Shown: in pieces, positions 18,163 through 27,463 of the stretch
Layout of the letters: every line of letters begins with the position of its first letter
Position numbering within the stretch: the first letter of the stretch is position 1
NCBI RefSeq assembly: GCF_009901565.1
Contig: NZ_WXEW01000016.1
Coordinates: forward strand, 1-62,641
DNA: 62,641 nt
Source of the DNA: Herbidospora solisilvae
GTDB lineage: Bacteria > Actinomycetota > Actinomycetes > Streptosporangiales > Streptosporangiaceae
Reading direction: 5' to 3'
The notes under the pieces: generated by a model
Databases searched by the model: none
Told to the model about the DNA's origin: nothing
Seen by the model: only the letters and a program-made list of their open reading frames with translations
Translations under genes and position numbers: made by a program

Positions 18163-18446
18163 CTTCAGTTCCTTCCGTTGCTGTGTAAGCAAGTACCGAC
18201 CGTGTACGCGTGCCTCTGGTGCACCGCGTCGAGCCTGGCCTCGTGTGCTGCCCTCGGCCCGGGCCGGCGGGCGCAGCCTGCTCCCTATTGAGTTGACAGC
18301 ATGTCCGGCTAACCCCCATGCTCAATTTAGCAGTACATAGTGTCCTACGAAATGGTTAACCCACATGACATGCCTGCCAGTAGGACAACGTCTTCTCAGC
18401 GCACTGGCGATCACCGTCGCCGGGCTCACGAAAAAGGAACCATCCC

Positions 18447-19019
18447 ATGCCCCGTAAGCGCACACTCGCCGTCGCCGCTCTGATCGGCACCACGTTCTTG
18501 GCCGCCGGCACCGCCGCCATGGCCGACGTATGGGCCCCGGAGTCCCCGCCTTTCCATGGAACCAAGCGCTTCTATCACATCATCGAGAACCTGCACAGCG
18601 GCTTAGGCCTGGGCGTTCCCGGGGCCAGCACGGACAACGGCACGCAGATCATTCAATGGAACGGCGTCAACGTCGCCATGAACAACCAGTGGGAGATCGT
18701 TCGGCCGGCCGCAAGTCCCGGGTTCATGCTCAGGAACCGCTGGAGCCGCCAGTGCCTGACGGTGCACTCCAAGACAGTGGGCGCCCCCGTTGTGCAAGAG
18801 CCCTGCCAGAACTCCATCAACCAGCAGTGGGTCACCGAGAAGGTCAATGGAATCGATCCGCACTTCGTCGCTTTCAAGAACCTCCACAGCGGGTTGGACA
18901 TGGTGGTCGATAACGCATCAACGGCGCTCGGTGCGAAAGTCATCCAGTGGTCGCGGACCACGGCGCCCAACGCGTTCTTCAACATCACGGCTCCCGTCGG
19001 GCTGCAGGTAACCGACTGA
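18447..19019 (+). CDS. Secreted ricin-type beta-trefoil lectin domain protein
   Basis: A 190-residue exported protein. A signal peptide (basic MPRKR, a hydrophobic stretch to about residue 24, AMA cleavage site) precedes a single ricin-B-type carbohydrate-binding fold. The repeats are visible: IENLHSGLGLGVPGAS with QIIQWNG, FMLRNRWSRQCLTVHS with QQW, and FKNLHSGLDMVVDNAS with VIQW. These QxW blocks mark the three lobes of the beta-trefoil. AAGGAA lies about 11 bp before the ATG. No catalytic domain is attached, so it probably binds extracellular glycans. The gene stands alone. Confidence 0.85.
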   Translation: MPRKRTLAVAALIGTTFLAAGTAAMADVWAPESPPFHGTKRFYHIIENLHSGLGLGVPGASTDNGTQIIQWNGVNVAMNNQWEIVRPAASPGFMLRNRWSRQCLTVHSKTVGAPVVQEPCQNSINQQWVTEKVNGIDPHFVAFKNLHSGLDMVVDNASTALGAKVIQWSRTTAPNAFFNITAPVGLQVTD

Positions 19020-19030
19020 AGCCCTCGGCG

Positions 19031-19405
19031 TTAGCGTGGCCCGGCGGCGCGTTCACCGCGCGCCAGGCCACTCCGTGGGCATCGAGGCCGACGCGTCCTG
19101 TTCTCCCGCGCCCAGGCTTGCGATGACCGGGGTCCGACCGCGCGGCGGTGGCGTCGCGCCCACTGCCGGGCGCGTTCGCGAGCCCGGTTGAGGTCGTCGG
19201 GACCGGGCTGGTCTCGGGGATCGTCGCTCACGGCCGGCCCGTCGTCGAGGTCGTGCAGGACGGTGTCGGCGGGGTCGCCGAACAAGCGGGCACGACGACG
19301 CGCCCGTCGGGGGCCAGCGCCTGCCGGCGGCGGCCGGAGCGGTAGACGCGGCCCAACTCGGTGTGGTCGTAGCCGTCGTCGAGGTGCACGCGATAGGAGC
19401 TATTG
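19031..19405 (-). pseudogene. Frameshifted hypothetical protein, mobile-element type
   Basis: Two minus-strand frames join to SSYRVHLDDGYDHTELGRVY, a Gly/Arg-rich segment to PDGRVVV, a one-base shift, then RLFGDPADTVLHDLDDGPAV and a basic helical tail. The composition and coherence suggest a real but broken gene. The family was not recognised. The junction with the next remnant near 19400 on the opposite strand suggests recombination. Confidence 0.35.
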
Positions 19406-19869
19406 AGCAGACTGCATGCGTCCTGGCCGACGTCGCGCCGGTGCTGACCTTCGACGCCGCCAAGCACGTGTAGGACGCGTACTTCAACGCCGACAAGTGG
19501 ACGAAACCCACGAGTGACAAGCCCAAGCAGGTTCCCGGCCACGCCCCTTACGGGCCTTTGCACCGTGAGGTCGAAGGAGCCAACGCGGATCTGGTCGACC
19601 CCGACTTGGCGCCCACCGGGACCATCAAGAAGAACCGCGCCCATTCGATCAGCATCTGCCGCAAAGAGTGGCCGGAGGTCAAACCGAAGGAAGGCTCGCT
19701 CTCGGCCAACGGCAACTTCTCGGTGCGCTACATCAACGCTTCCGACAACCGCAGTTCCGGCAGCCAGCTCGGCGTCTTCTACCAGCAGACGCGCAGGCTC
19801 GGCAACGACCCCTTCTATCTCGCCGCCAACGCGCGCCCCCAGGACCATGACCAGCCCTCTGTCCGCTGA
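19396..19869 (+). pseudogene. NucA/NucB-type secreted DNase domain with an amber stop
   Basis: The frame reads VLADVAPVLTFDAAKHV, TAG, DAYFNADKW and continues to CRKEWPEVK, FSVRYINASDNRSSGSQLGV and NDPFYL. This follows the NucA/NucB nuclease pattern (FDAxKxPxxxxHIQDA, RDEWP, VRYVSPSDNRGAG). The stop at 19471 falls where Gln (HVQDA) is expected, so a single CAG-to-TAG change explains it. The N-terminal signal region is missing. A functional extracellular endonuclease is unlikely without readthrough. A near-perfect hairpin at 19878 follows. Confidence 0.55.
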
Positions 19870-19877
19870 CGACTAAC

Positions 19878-19912
19878 ATCGTGGCCCGCCCGGTTCCCGG
19901 GCGGGCCACGAT
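19878..19912. terminator. 16-bp perfect hairpin terminator
   Basis: ATCGTGGCCCGCCCGG (19878-19893) pairs fully with 19897-19912 around a 3-nt loop and is followed by TCTTTG. It lies 8 bp after the nuclease remnant's stop and only 17 bp before the next gene's GTG. It could terminate upstream transcription or attenuate the DUF6461 gene. Confidence 0.75.
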
Positions 19913-19929
19913 TCTTTGACAGGAAAAAC

Positions 19930-20997
19930 GTGCTCCCCGCCGACGTGAAGTACGCCGAGCTGACGGATGCCGGTCTCCCGGACCAGCTCTGCCTCACCTG
20001 GGTCCGGGAACCCGACATCGACGAGGTCGCCCGCCGCTTCGGCGCCGACCCCACGTCGAAGGAGTGGGCCGACGACGACCGCATCGCGGACCTCGAGGAG
20101 GACTACCGGGCCGAGCTGATCCACCTCGTCACGATCGGGGACTGGACGCTCGCACTCGCACCCAACGGCTACCAGGGGTCCAGGAGCGAGGTCATGGAGT
20201 CCGTCTCGGCTCGGGGGCGGGCCTTCAGCGTCTACTGGAGCGCTGCGATGGACACTGCCGTCATCTTCGCCGTCGACGGCGTGGTCCAGACCGAGTTCGA
20301 CCTCGCCGAGGTGGACGAGCGGACCGGCGCCGACCTCTCGGCGCTCGACCCGCTCCTGGCGGAGCTGGGCGTGCGCGACGAGCTGAGCCTGCCCGAGCTC
20401 CAGGCCCGCTGCCTGGCCATGGGGGAGAGGCTCAGCGGAGCCCTCGTCCCACCCGGGTGGCTGCGCTCTCCCCGCCACGTCTTCAAGATCGTCGACCCGC
20501 TGCCCGACGCGATCGTCCCGCCCGCCTACCTCAACCCGCGGGCGCCCTTCCTGGACGAGCCGGAGATCGCCCGCGTCCTCGCCGATCCCTCACCCGCGAT
20601 GGCACCGGCCGTCAACCGGCAGATCGCGACCACCGTCATCGCGATCGCCGGAATCGAAGACCCGATCGCGGGCGAGGTCCTGCGCCTGCTCGACACCGGC
20701 GAACGCTTCCCGGGGGAGCGCCAGGAACTGAGAGACCGGTTGATCCGGGAGTCCGACGCAGCCATCGACCAGGCGAATTCGCTCGGCGGCGGCCCCGAGG
20801 CCGACCGGGTGAAGGTGACCGCCAACGCCCTGGCCATCCTGCACGGGACCCTGTGGCCCGAGCCTGCTGAGGCGGCGAGCGCGGCCTCGATGCAGGTCGC
20901 CAGCATGAAGGTGCCGAACAGAATCGACTTCATGCGCCTGATCGTGCTGCGTAACGTCAGCGAGCACATCATGCGCGCACGGCGCGCTGATCGTTAG
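19930..20997 (+). CDS. DUF6461 family protein
   Basis: A 355-residue cytoplasmic protein. The first 150 residues follow the DUF6461 pattern of actinobacteria: CLTWVREPDIDEVARRFGAD, then GDWTLALAPNGYQGSRSEVM, SVYWSAAMDTAVIFAVDGVV and an acidic block leading into DPLLAELG. The C-terminal half is helical and not assigned. No membrane segment or catalytic motif is evident, and the function is unknown. GTG at 19930 is supported by AGGAAAA 6 bp upstream, but that leaves almost no leader after the strong hairpin. Its own promoter is not obvious, so expression may depend on readthrough past the hairpin. Confidence 0.75.
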   Translation: MLPADVKYAELTDAGLPDQLCLTWVREPDIDEVARRFGADPTSKEWADDDRIADLEEDYRAELIHLVTIGDWTLALAPNGYQGSRSEVMESVSARGRAFSVYWSAAMDTAVIFAVDGVVQTEFDLAEVDERTGADLSALDPLLAELGVRDELSLPELQARCLAMGERLSGALVPPGWLRSPRHVFKIVDPLPDAIVPPAYLNPRAPFLDEPEIARVLADPSPAMAPAVNRQIATTVIAIAGIEDPIAGEVLRLLDTGERFPGERQELRDRLIRESDAAIDQANSLGGGPEADRVKVTANALAILHGTLWPEPAEAASAASMQVASMKVPNRIDFMRLIVLRNVSEHIMRARRADR

Positions 20998-21032
20998 GAG
21001 AAACGCCGCCACGAGAGGTCAGCGACCCCCTC

Positions 21033-21150
21033 CCCGGTCATACCGGTTCCATCCAGGAGGTGGGCTGCTCTCCCGGCCGCCGCCTGCTCGCCACCGCCAG
21101 CAGTGACAAGACGGTGCAGTTGTGGGACATAGGCGCCAGAGCCGAGCGAG
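21033..21150 (+). pseudogene. WD40-repeat fragment
   Basis: A single WD40 blade is readable: GHTGSIQEVGCSPGRRLLAT followed by ASSDKTVQLWD, with flanking sequence dropping out of frame. It resembles the blades of the intact WD40 protein at 46-48 kb. The rest of 21151-21342 holds no recognisable gene. Confidence 0.55.
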
Positions 21151-21342
21151 CCGTCTTTGCGATTGGGCGTTGCAGAATGATTCGGGCCTACCTAAGCCCG
21201 GTTTTCCAAAGACGGCGGGAGCGGCGGGCGGGGGAGTGCCCATGCCGAGTTCGTCGGCTTCCCGGCCGCTACCGCCGATCGGTTTGCGCGGGGAGCGGGT
21301 GGACGGGGATCGGCGCGTTGGGGCAGGTGGCCGCGATGGAGG

Positions 21343-21953
21343 TCAGGGTGTCCTCTCCTGCGGGTCGGCCGCCAGGCACCAGCGGCGTTTCACGGCGGTC
21401 CATTCGGCGATGTAGCGGCAGCGCACCGGTTCGATCGGCAGCCATTCGGCGGGGTCGCGGTCGGCCTTTTGCCGGTTGGAGCGGGCGGTGACCGCGACCA
21501 GGTGCTCGGCGGCGTCCAGGTCGTTGGCGTAGGCCTGGCGCCGGGCGGCATCCCAGCCGGAGGCGCCGGAATCCCAGTCCTCGGCGAGGGGGACGAGGTG
21601 GTCGACGTCGAGTTCGGAAGCCGCCTCGACCACGACGTCGTCGTAGTAGCTGTACCAGGCGCCGCGGGTGAGCACACACCCCGCATCGACGGCCGGGGCG
21701 TCGATGGCCTCGGCGATGAGCACCTCGAAGCGGGCCGTGCACCCGTCGGCGTCGGCGTCGACCCAGTGCCGGAAGCTGGTGCGCTTGTAACCCGGCCGAC
21801 CCGGTTGCTGGCCCGCCGGCGGCTGCGGGCCAGCGCGGCGCGCCCGGAGGGCCTTCCTGGCGACGTCCTGTCCCTCTCCCCGGACCAGAGCACCCCCAGG
21901 GCAGCGACCGCGATCACGTGCGGATAGGCGGCCCGAGCCCCGTTGTGTTCCAC
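21343..21953 (-). pseudogene. Secreted HNH endonuclease (GmrSD/DUF1524-like), N-terminus out of frame
   Basis: The C-terminal 165 codons encode an HNH nuclease of the small secreted type: GYKRTSFRHWVDADADGCTA, then ELDVDHLVPLAEDWDSGASG (the DH of the HNH motif), AVTARSNRQKADRDPAEWLP, and a C-terminal YIAEW. This is the usual order DH-P-x-A-W-x-SG, NxxK/RxxKxDxxPxxW. No start codon lies in this frame near the 5' end. The plausible start ATG (21953) with a hydrophobic stretch (YPHVIAVAALGVLW) is in another frame, so a frameshift near 21800-21880 is likely. The gene is divergent from the membrane-anchored HTH gene. Confidence 0.6.
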
Positions 21954-21960
21954 TCGGGCT

Positions 21961-22881
21961 GTGGGCAGAGCAGAGGCGCCGATCGACCCCTCGGACGGGC
22001 CGTTCGCGGAGTTCGCGAACGACCTGCGAGAACTCCGGCGGGCGGCCGGGAACCCGCCCTATCGGGCTCTGGTCGGCAAGGCCAATTACTCGGCCTCCAC
22101 GCTGGCCAACGCCGCCAGCGGCAGAGTCCTGCCCTCTCTCGACGTCACCCTCGCCTACGTCCGGGCCTGCGGCGGCGACGTGGCCGCGTGGGAGCGGCGG
22201 TGGCATGAGGTGAACATGAACACGACGCTGCGGCCACCGCCCGTCGTGGACCCGGACCCTCCGCCGGCGGAGACCCCGAACCGCAGGAGATGGCCGTGGG
22301 CGGTCGTCGCGGTCGTCGGCAGCGTGACGGCCGGATTGGTGCTGCGCGGTGGCGCCGAGGTCACGGCGATCGATCTCGTCCCGCTGGCGCGGGAGGCGTC
22401 GTGGCGGTCCGGTCAGGGGACGGTTGAGTGGGGCTCGGCCTCTCCCGCCGAGTGGGGTGAGGCGAACCTCGCCCTCCAGGCGCCGATGGAGAGCGGCGTG
22501 CGGGTCGGCTCGGTGATCGGCACGCATCCGGAGTGGGTTCCGCACGGGTATCTGGAGGGTGACTTCCCGCTTCCCCGGCCGGTCCACGATGGCGACCGGC
22601 TGGTGGGGACGGTCGGTTTCTTCGTCGACGAGCGGTGTTTCGTCGAGGGCTGCCGGGTGGGTGGCGAGGTCGACTTCTCCGTGTACGTCATCCACGAAGG
22701 CGTCCCCCGCGAGGTGATCGCCGTTCACGACGTGGGGAACGACCGGCGCACCCCTCGGCTCGGCGCTGATCTGTCCCCGTACGAGGGAGCGTCGACCGTG
22801 CGGATCCGCGTCGACGCCGGGCCCACCGCCGCCCAGGACTGGGCCGGGTGGTGGGATCTGCGGGTGGAGCCGCCCGGCTGA
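21961..22881 (+). CDS. Membrane-anchored HTH protein with extracytoplasmic beta-domain
   Basis: About 306 residues in three parts. The N-terminal segment (FANDLRELRRAAGNPPYRAL to RVLPSLDVTLAYVRACGG) is an XRE-like helix-turn-helix of the kind fronting actinobacterial STAND and WD40 proteins. A Pro-rich linker and one TM helix (WPWAVVAVVGSVTAGLVL) follow. The external domain is beta-rich with a Cys pair (CFVEGC) and ends DWAGWWDLRVEPPG, like NPCBM-type or jelly-roll binding modules. GTG at 21961 starts closer to the conserved part than the TTG at 21943; neither has a clear ribosome-binding site. The topology suggests transmembrane sensing. It may be co-transcribed with the protease gene 58 bp downstream. 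Confidence 0.65.
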   Translation: MGRAEAPIDPSDGPFAEFANDLRELRRAAGNPPYRALVGKANYSASTLANAASGRVLPSLDVTLAYVRACGGDVAAWERRWHEVNMNTTLRPPPVVDPDPPPAETPNRRRWPWAVVAVVGSVTAGLVLRGGAEVTAIDLVPLAREASWRSGQGTVEWGSASPAEWGEANLALQAPMESGVRVGSVIGTHPEWVPHGYLEGDFPLPRPVHDGDRLVGTVGFFVDERCFVEGCRVGGEVDFSVYVIHEGVPREVIAVHDVGNDRRTPRLGADLSPYEGASTVRIRVDAGPTAAQDWAGWWDLRVEPPG

Positions 22882-22915
22882 TTGTCCGGCGTTTGTCCAG
22901 ACCCCTTCCGGACAA
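22882..22915. promoter_or_regulatory. Inverted repeat TTGTCCGG-N18-CCGGACAA
   Basis: Perfect 8-bp arms flank an 18-bp spacer that holds another TTGTCC. The element begins just after the HTH-protein stop and ends 25 bp before the protease start. It may be an operator for the protease, for instance of the upstream HTH protein, or a weak terminator. Confidence 0.45.
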
Positions 22916-22939
22916 CGATTTCGCCGCTACACAGAGAGC

Positions 22940-25645
22940 ATGAGCAGCGAAAACGGAGCCATCGCCCCACTGGTCCGCATTTTCTGCGTGGCCTTGCTGA
23001 TCGCCGCCGCCGTGGTGGCGATCCCGATACGTCCGCCGGCCGCCCACGCGGTCGCGCCTCTCGGCGACATCTGCCAGCTGGACTTCTCCGTCACCACCGG
23101 CGAGGACGGCATCGGTGACAGCTCCGACATCTCGATCATGTTCGGCGGTCAGCGCGTGATCTTCCGCGAGGGCGGCGACAGGGTCCACCGGGGCGGGACA
23201 GGGGACCGCCCGCACACCACCTTCCGGTGGGAGACCCGGCTCGACCCGTGCGTCGGCAGCGAGGCACTCCTGGACGGCTTCACGATCGAGCATTCCAGCT
23301 CGGGTGACGACTGGGACCTGGCCAGGCTCGTGGTCACCGATCCCACCCGGGAGGAACCCGGCGTCCAACTTCCGGTCCCCCAGCCGAACTCGCCGTTCCA
23401 GTACCTGTTCATGAGCGGAACCCCGCTGCACCGTTTCGAGACCCTCGACATCCAGGGCGTGCAGCGCTGGACCGGTCATCAGGATCGCGATCTCGACACC
23501 GACGGCGACGGACTGACGGATCTGGACGAGCTGCGCGGCTTCACCACCGGTTCCCCGCCCCTGTCCGGCTTCGACTCCTGGCTCCGGCAGAACGACGCCG
23601 ACCCGTGCCGCCTGACCATCGCGGTGGAGGTCGACTGGCTCGTCGACGACACCACCGGCGCGAGTGACGAGCCGACCGACAAGACACTCCTGAAGGCCCG
23701 CAGGATGTTCGAGCGGGCGCCGCTGCCGATGCGGCCGATCAGATGCCCCTACTACCGGGAGAACCGGCCGGGAGTGCAGTTGCTCACGCACAAGTCCAAC
23801 GCCGTCCGGACCGACCGCGAACAGGCGCTGGGGGCCAAATGGTCGGACAACCGGACCTGGTTCGACTACTACCGCGACGGAATCCTCCCGGGCTCCGGCA
23901 ACTTCACCCCGGGCCGCCAAGGGCGCTTCTTCTACAGCTTGTGGGGCCATTCGTGGATGAACGATATGGACGGCGTCGGCGGCTTCTGCTGCGGGGACCC
24001 GAACGACAACAGCTTCGTCATCACCATGGGGAGCTGGACCGGCGCGACCGAGCACATGGCCGCCGCGGCCTTCGTCCATGAGCTCGGGCACGCCCTCGAC
24101 CTGCAGCACAACGGCGACAGCGGGCCGAACTACAAGCCCAACTACCTGTCGGTGATGAACTACCGATACAGCGGCTTCGGCCTGCCCAGATACCAGGACT
24201 GGGCGGAGGCGCTCACGCACATGCCGCTCGGGACCGACCTCAACCCCAGCGGCTCCGACATGCGAAAGGCGCTGGAGGACTCAAGCGACCTCGACTACTC
24301 CCGCGAGCGCCTGCCACTCCTGGTGCGGGACGCCACAACCGGCACCTGGCATCTCAACGAGGCGACCGGCATCGGCACCTCGACCGGCGCCGCGGTCTTC
24401 TGGTACGGCCCCGACGGCACGCTCCTCGCCGGCGACTCACGCCAGGGACTCGACTGGGACGGTGACGGACAGGCGAACCCGCAGAGCACAGACGTGCACA
24501 CGAACGTCTTCGGTGGCCGGGAGGTCTGCGTCACCGACGGCGGGGACGGAGGGCTCTCTTGGGAGACCAAGGTCTCCATGGCCGACCAGCTGATCGGGAC
24601 CACCGTCGTCGCCGGCAAGGACGGTCGCTGCGACACCGGACCGATCCATCCGTCCGACAACGGCCTCGTTCCCGACTCGTGGGACGCGCTGGCGAATCCC
24701 ATCCCGTCCCGCGGCGTCGACTACCCCGCGAGGTTCGGATACACCACGGGCGTGACGGGCTTCGACGACTGGCAGGCGGTCCGGTTCAGGATCGGGGTCA
24801 ATCCCGCCGCCGGACGGCCGCTGCGATCCGCCGACGGTACGGGCATCAGCGAGTCGGAATACCATCGCAACGTCACCGAGGTGATCCGGGCCTTCGTCTC
24901 CAGCCGGTTCCCGCAGGGACTGCCCGCCGAGGGCACGGTCATCGACGCCACCGCGTTGTCGGCCCCGAGGTTCAACGTCAGCGGGGTGTCCGGCGCGCTG
25001 GACACCCGCCTGCGCCAAGCGCTGCGGCTGTCCCCCGGACGGCACACGCTGTGGCATGTAGGCTCGGCGCCCCTCACCTTCACCGTCGACACCGCCGGCG
25101 TGGTCGACTACGCCCCCGACGTGCCCGGGGTCTCCGGCCGCGGCACCCACACCCTCACCGTGACCGGGCTGCCGGTCGGCCTGGACGCGACCGCCCTGGC
25201 CTATCCGTACCTCGGGCTCAGCGGGCTCGGCTGGTGGAGCACCAGCCAACACCAGGCCCTCAACCTGCTGCCTGGCACGTACTCGCTGGTCGTCGGCGGG
25301 GTCGGAGGTTGGCCGGTCAAGGTCACCGCGGCCGGCCGGTTCGAATACGGGCCGCAGTACGCCACGATGTTGTCCGGCCAGGGCACCACGGCGCTGACCG
25401 TGCGAGGCCACCCCATCACGGTCGACGCCACCGCCGTGTCCTATCCACACTTCGGGCTCGCCGGGCACGGCTGGTGGAGCACCCGCCAGCGCCAGGCCCT
25501 CAACCTGTTGCCCGGCACGCATACCTACCTCGGAGGAGCGTTCAGCCAGCCGTTCCAGGTGACCCCGGAGGGGCTGGTCAACCATGAGGACCCGCCGGAC
25601 GGCCGGCTGTCCGGACGGGGGACGACGACACTCGTGGCCGAATAG
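22940..25645 (+). CDS. Large secreted zinc metalloprotease with C-terminal repeats
   Basis: A 901-residue exported protein. The signal peptide has a hydrophobic core at about residues 10-30 with cleavage near AAHAVA. A beta-rich domain follows, then a Ca-binding loop (DRDLDTDGDGLTDLDE, about 185-200). The catalytic motif HELGHALDLQHNG lies at about residue 380, an extended HExxHxxxxxH zinc site, with SVMNY about 20 residues later as the metzincin-like Met-turn. The C-terminal 235 residues form three repeats of about 75-85 residues; copies two and three share GWWSTxQxQALNLLPGT. Such repeats probably bind substrate or cell wall. The gene follows a membrane HTH protein that may control it. The exact peptidase family is not assigned. 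Confidence 0.8.
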   Translation: MSSENGAIAPLVRIFCVALLIAAAVVAIPIRPPAAHAVAPLGDICQLDFSVTTGEDGIGDSSDISIMFGGQRVIFREGGDRVHRGGTGDRPHTTFRWETRLDPCVGSEALLDGFTIEHSSSGDDWDLARLVVTDPTREEPGVQLPVPQPNSPFQYLFMSGTPLHRFETLDIQGVQRWTGHQDRDLDTDGDGLTDLDELRGFTTGSPPLSGFDSWLRQNDADPCRLTIAVEVDWLVDDTTGASDEPTDKTLLKARRMFERAPLPMRPIRCPYYRENRPGVQLLTHKSNAVRTDREQALGAKWSDNRTWFDYYRDGILPGSGNFTPGRQGRFFYSLWGHSWMNDMDGVGGFCCGDPNDNSFVITMGSWTGATEHMAAAAFVHELGHALDLQHNGDSGPNYKPNYLSVMNYRYSGFGLPRYQDWAEALTHMPLGTDLNPSGSDMRKALEDSSDLDYSRERLPLLVRDATTGTWHLNEATGIGTSTGAAVFWYGPDGTLLAGDSRQGLDWDGDGQANPQSTDVHTNVFGGREVCVTDGGDGGLSWETKVSMADQLIGTTVVAGKDGRCDTGPIHPSDNGLVPDSWDALANPIPSRGVDYPARFGYTTGVTGFDDWQAVRFRIGVNPAAGRPLRSADGTGISESEYHRNVTEVIRAFVSSRFPQGLPAEGTVIDATALSAPRFNVSGVSGALDTRLRQALRLSPGRHTLWHVGSAPLTFTVDTAGVVDYAPDVPGVSGRGTHTLTVTGLPVGLDATALAYPYLGLSGLGWWSTSQHQALNLLPGTYSLVVGGVGGWPVKVTAAGRFEYGPQYATMLSGQGTTALTVRGHPITVDATAVSYPHFGLAGHGWWSTRQRQALNLLPGTHTYLGGAFSQPFQVTPEGLVNHEDPPDGRLSGRGTTTLVAE

Positions 25646-25945
25646 GACTCGATCGGTTTCAACACAGGCGGCCCGGAAGCTCATCACAGATAGCGGCAAG
25701 GGCGGTGAGGAAGAGCGGCTGAGAAGGCTTATCGACGGCTTCTTCGCCGCCCCGGCCTCAATGCCCATCTGACGAGGCGGCGACGCTGACGTCTCGCCGC
25801 ATCCGCGAGATCATCCTCTACTGCCAACTTCGATGACGCGTCCGGCGGGTGGTCACGGAGCGCCATCTGACAGTGTGCAGGTCACAGCGTCGGCCACTGT
25901 CATCTTCGCCGGCGCCAGACAGCTGTTGTCTGGAAGCGGTCTACC

Positions 25946-26149
25946 TCATAGCCCGCAACGGAGCTCGGCCACCAGGGGCCACAGCTCGGGCGCTTCGACG
26001 CCGTCCGGCGCGGGGTGAGCAAGAGCGGTAAGAGCGACGACGTACGTCTCAACCTGTGACGGCAGAACGATCCGGCCGTGGCGCAGGCCTTCGAGACCCC
26101 CACAAACAATGGCAGAACAGGCCAGACTCCTGACGATGTCCCTGTCCAC
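25946..26149 (-). CDS. Hypothetical 67-residue protein
   Basis: A short frame with protein-like composition (GLEGLRHGRIVLPSQVETYV, ending LWPLVAELRCGL), not recognised as a family. It could be the C-terminal scrap of a helical protein. The stretch 25646-26284 contains nothing else that can be supported, apart from the likely promoter of the P450 gene. Confidence 0.25.
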   Translation of the reverse strand: MDRDIVRSLACSAIVCGGLEGLRHGRIVLPSQVETYVVALTALAHPAPDGVEAPELWPLVAELRCGL

Positions 26150-26284
26150 GCCCGCAAGAGCGGGCTACGCTATCAACCACCTCCGCGTCGGTATCAACGG
26201 GCCAAGTTGCGCGTGGAGATCCTGGGCGTGCTTACGCAATTCTCCGCATATCGCACCCGCCGCAGCGTGTTTACCGTCGTCCTC

Positions 26285-27463
26285 ATGGACGCCCCCGACA
26301 TTTTGTCGCCCGAGTTCGCCGCCGACCCCTATCCGCATTACGCGGTGCTGCGTGACCACTTTCCCCTCCTGTGGCACGAGGCGACCCAGACGTATCTGGT
26401 TTCCCGATACGAAGACGTCGCCAAGGCACTCAAGGAAGCGGGCAACCGCAACTACGAATGGCAGCTCGAACCCGTGCACGGCCGCACCATCATCCAGATG
26501 GACGGCCGCGAGCACGCGACCAAACGGGCCCTGGTGACGCCGTCGTTCCGGGGCCGCGAACTCGCGACGAAGTTCGTCCCGGTCATCGAGAGGACCGCCG
26601 CCGGGCTGATCGAACCGCTGTCGGGCGTCGACGACCTCGTCTCCCGGTTCTCCACCCGCTATCCGGTCGGCGTGATCGTCGGCATGCTCGGCCTGCCGCC
26701 GCAGGACGAGCACCTGTTCCAGCGGTGGTACACCTCGGTCGTCGCCTTCATCTCCAACCTGGCCCAGGATCCGGCGGTCATCGAGGCCGGCGCGCGGACG
26801 CGGGAGGAACTGGCGGCGTACATGATCCCGATCGTCGAGGCCCGCCGGGCCGACCCCGGCGACGACCTGCTCTCCACGTTGTGCACCGCCGAGATCGACG
26901 GTGTGCGGATGACCAGCGAGGAGATCAAGGCGTTCGTCAGCATGCTGCTCGCCGCCGGCGGCGAGACCACCGACAAGGCCATCACCTGCCTGGTCCGCAA
27001 CCTGCTCACCCACCCCGACCAGCTCGCCGCCGTGCGGAGCGACCCCGAACTGCTCGACCGCGCGTTCGCCGAGACCCTGCGGCACGACTCGGTGGTCCAG
27101 ATGGTGATGCGCCAGCCCGAGACCGACCTCGAACTCTCCGGCGGCACCGTCCCGGCCGGTGGCACCGTGACCTGCCTGATCGCTTCGGCCAACCGCGACC
27201 CGTCCCGCTTCACCGACCCCGACGCCTTCGACCTGTTCCGCCCCGACCTCGACATGACCCGCGCCTACACCGCCGGCGCCAACCACACCGCCTTCGCCCT
27301 CGGCCGGCACTTCTGCGTGGGCGCCCAGCTCGCCCGGGCCGAGGTACGGATCGGGGTGACCATGCTGCTCGACCGCTTCCCCGGCCTGCGGCTGATGGAG
27401 GAGCCGCACGACGCCGGCGTGTTCACCCGAGCCCCGGAGAAGCTGCTCCTGGCGTTCGAATGA
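26285..27463 (+). CDS. Cytochrome P450
   Basis: A 392-residue soluble bacterial-class P450. The I-helix oxygen-activation motif appears as LLAAGGETTDK (A-G-x-E-T-T) near residue 225, the K-helix ExxR as ETLRHDS near 264, and the heme-ligand loop as FALGRHFCVGAQLA near 340. ATG at 26285 begins MDAPDILSPEFAADPYPHY, the normal N-terminus; longer upstream frames run into non-coding DNA. No ferredoxin or reductase gene is adjacent, so electron partners lie elsewhere. Its 3' end overlaps the convergent LuxR-type gene by 41 bp. The substrate is unknown. Confidence 0.9.
   Translation: MDAPDILSPEFAADPYPHYAVLRDHFPLLWHEATQTYLVSRYEDVAKALKEAGNRNYEWQLEPVHGRTIIQMDGREHATKRALVTPSFRGRELATKFVPVIERTAAGLIEPLSGVDDLVSRFSTRYPVGVIVGMLGLPPQDEHLFQRWYTSVVAFISNLAQDPAVIEAGARTREELAAYMIPIVEARRADPGDDLLSTLCTAEIDGVRMTSEEIKAFVSMLLAAGGETTDKAITCLVRNLLTHPDQLAAVRSDPELLDRAFAETLRHDSVVQMVMRQPETDLELSGGTVPAGGTVTCLIASANRDPSRFTDPDAFDLFRPDLDMTRAYTAGANHTAFALGRHFCVGAQLARAEVRIGVTMLLDRFPGLRLMEEPHDAGVFTRAPEKLLLAFE

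Noticed and set aside
22688-24220. 510-codon minus-strand frame opposite the metalloprotease
   Set aside because: No recognisable domain; it covers the signal peptide and zinc motif of the real gene.
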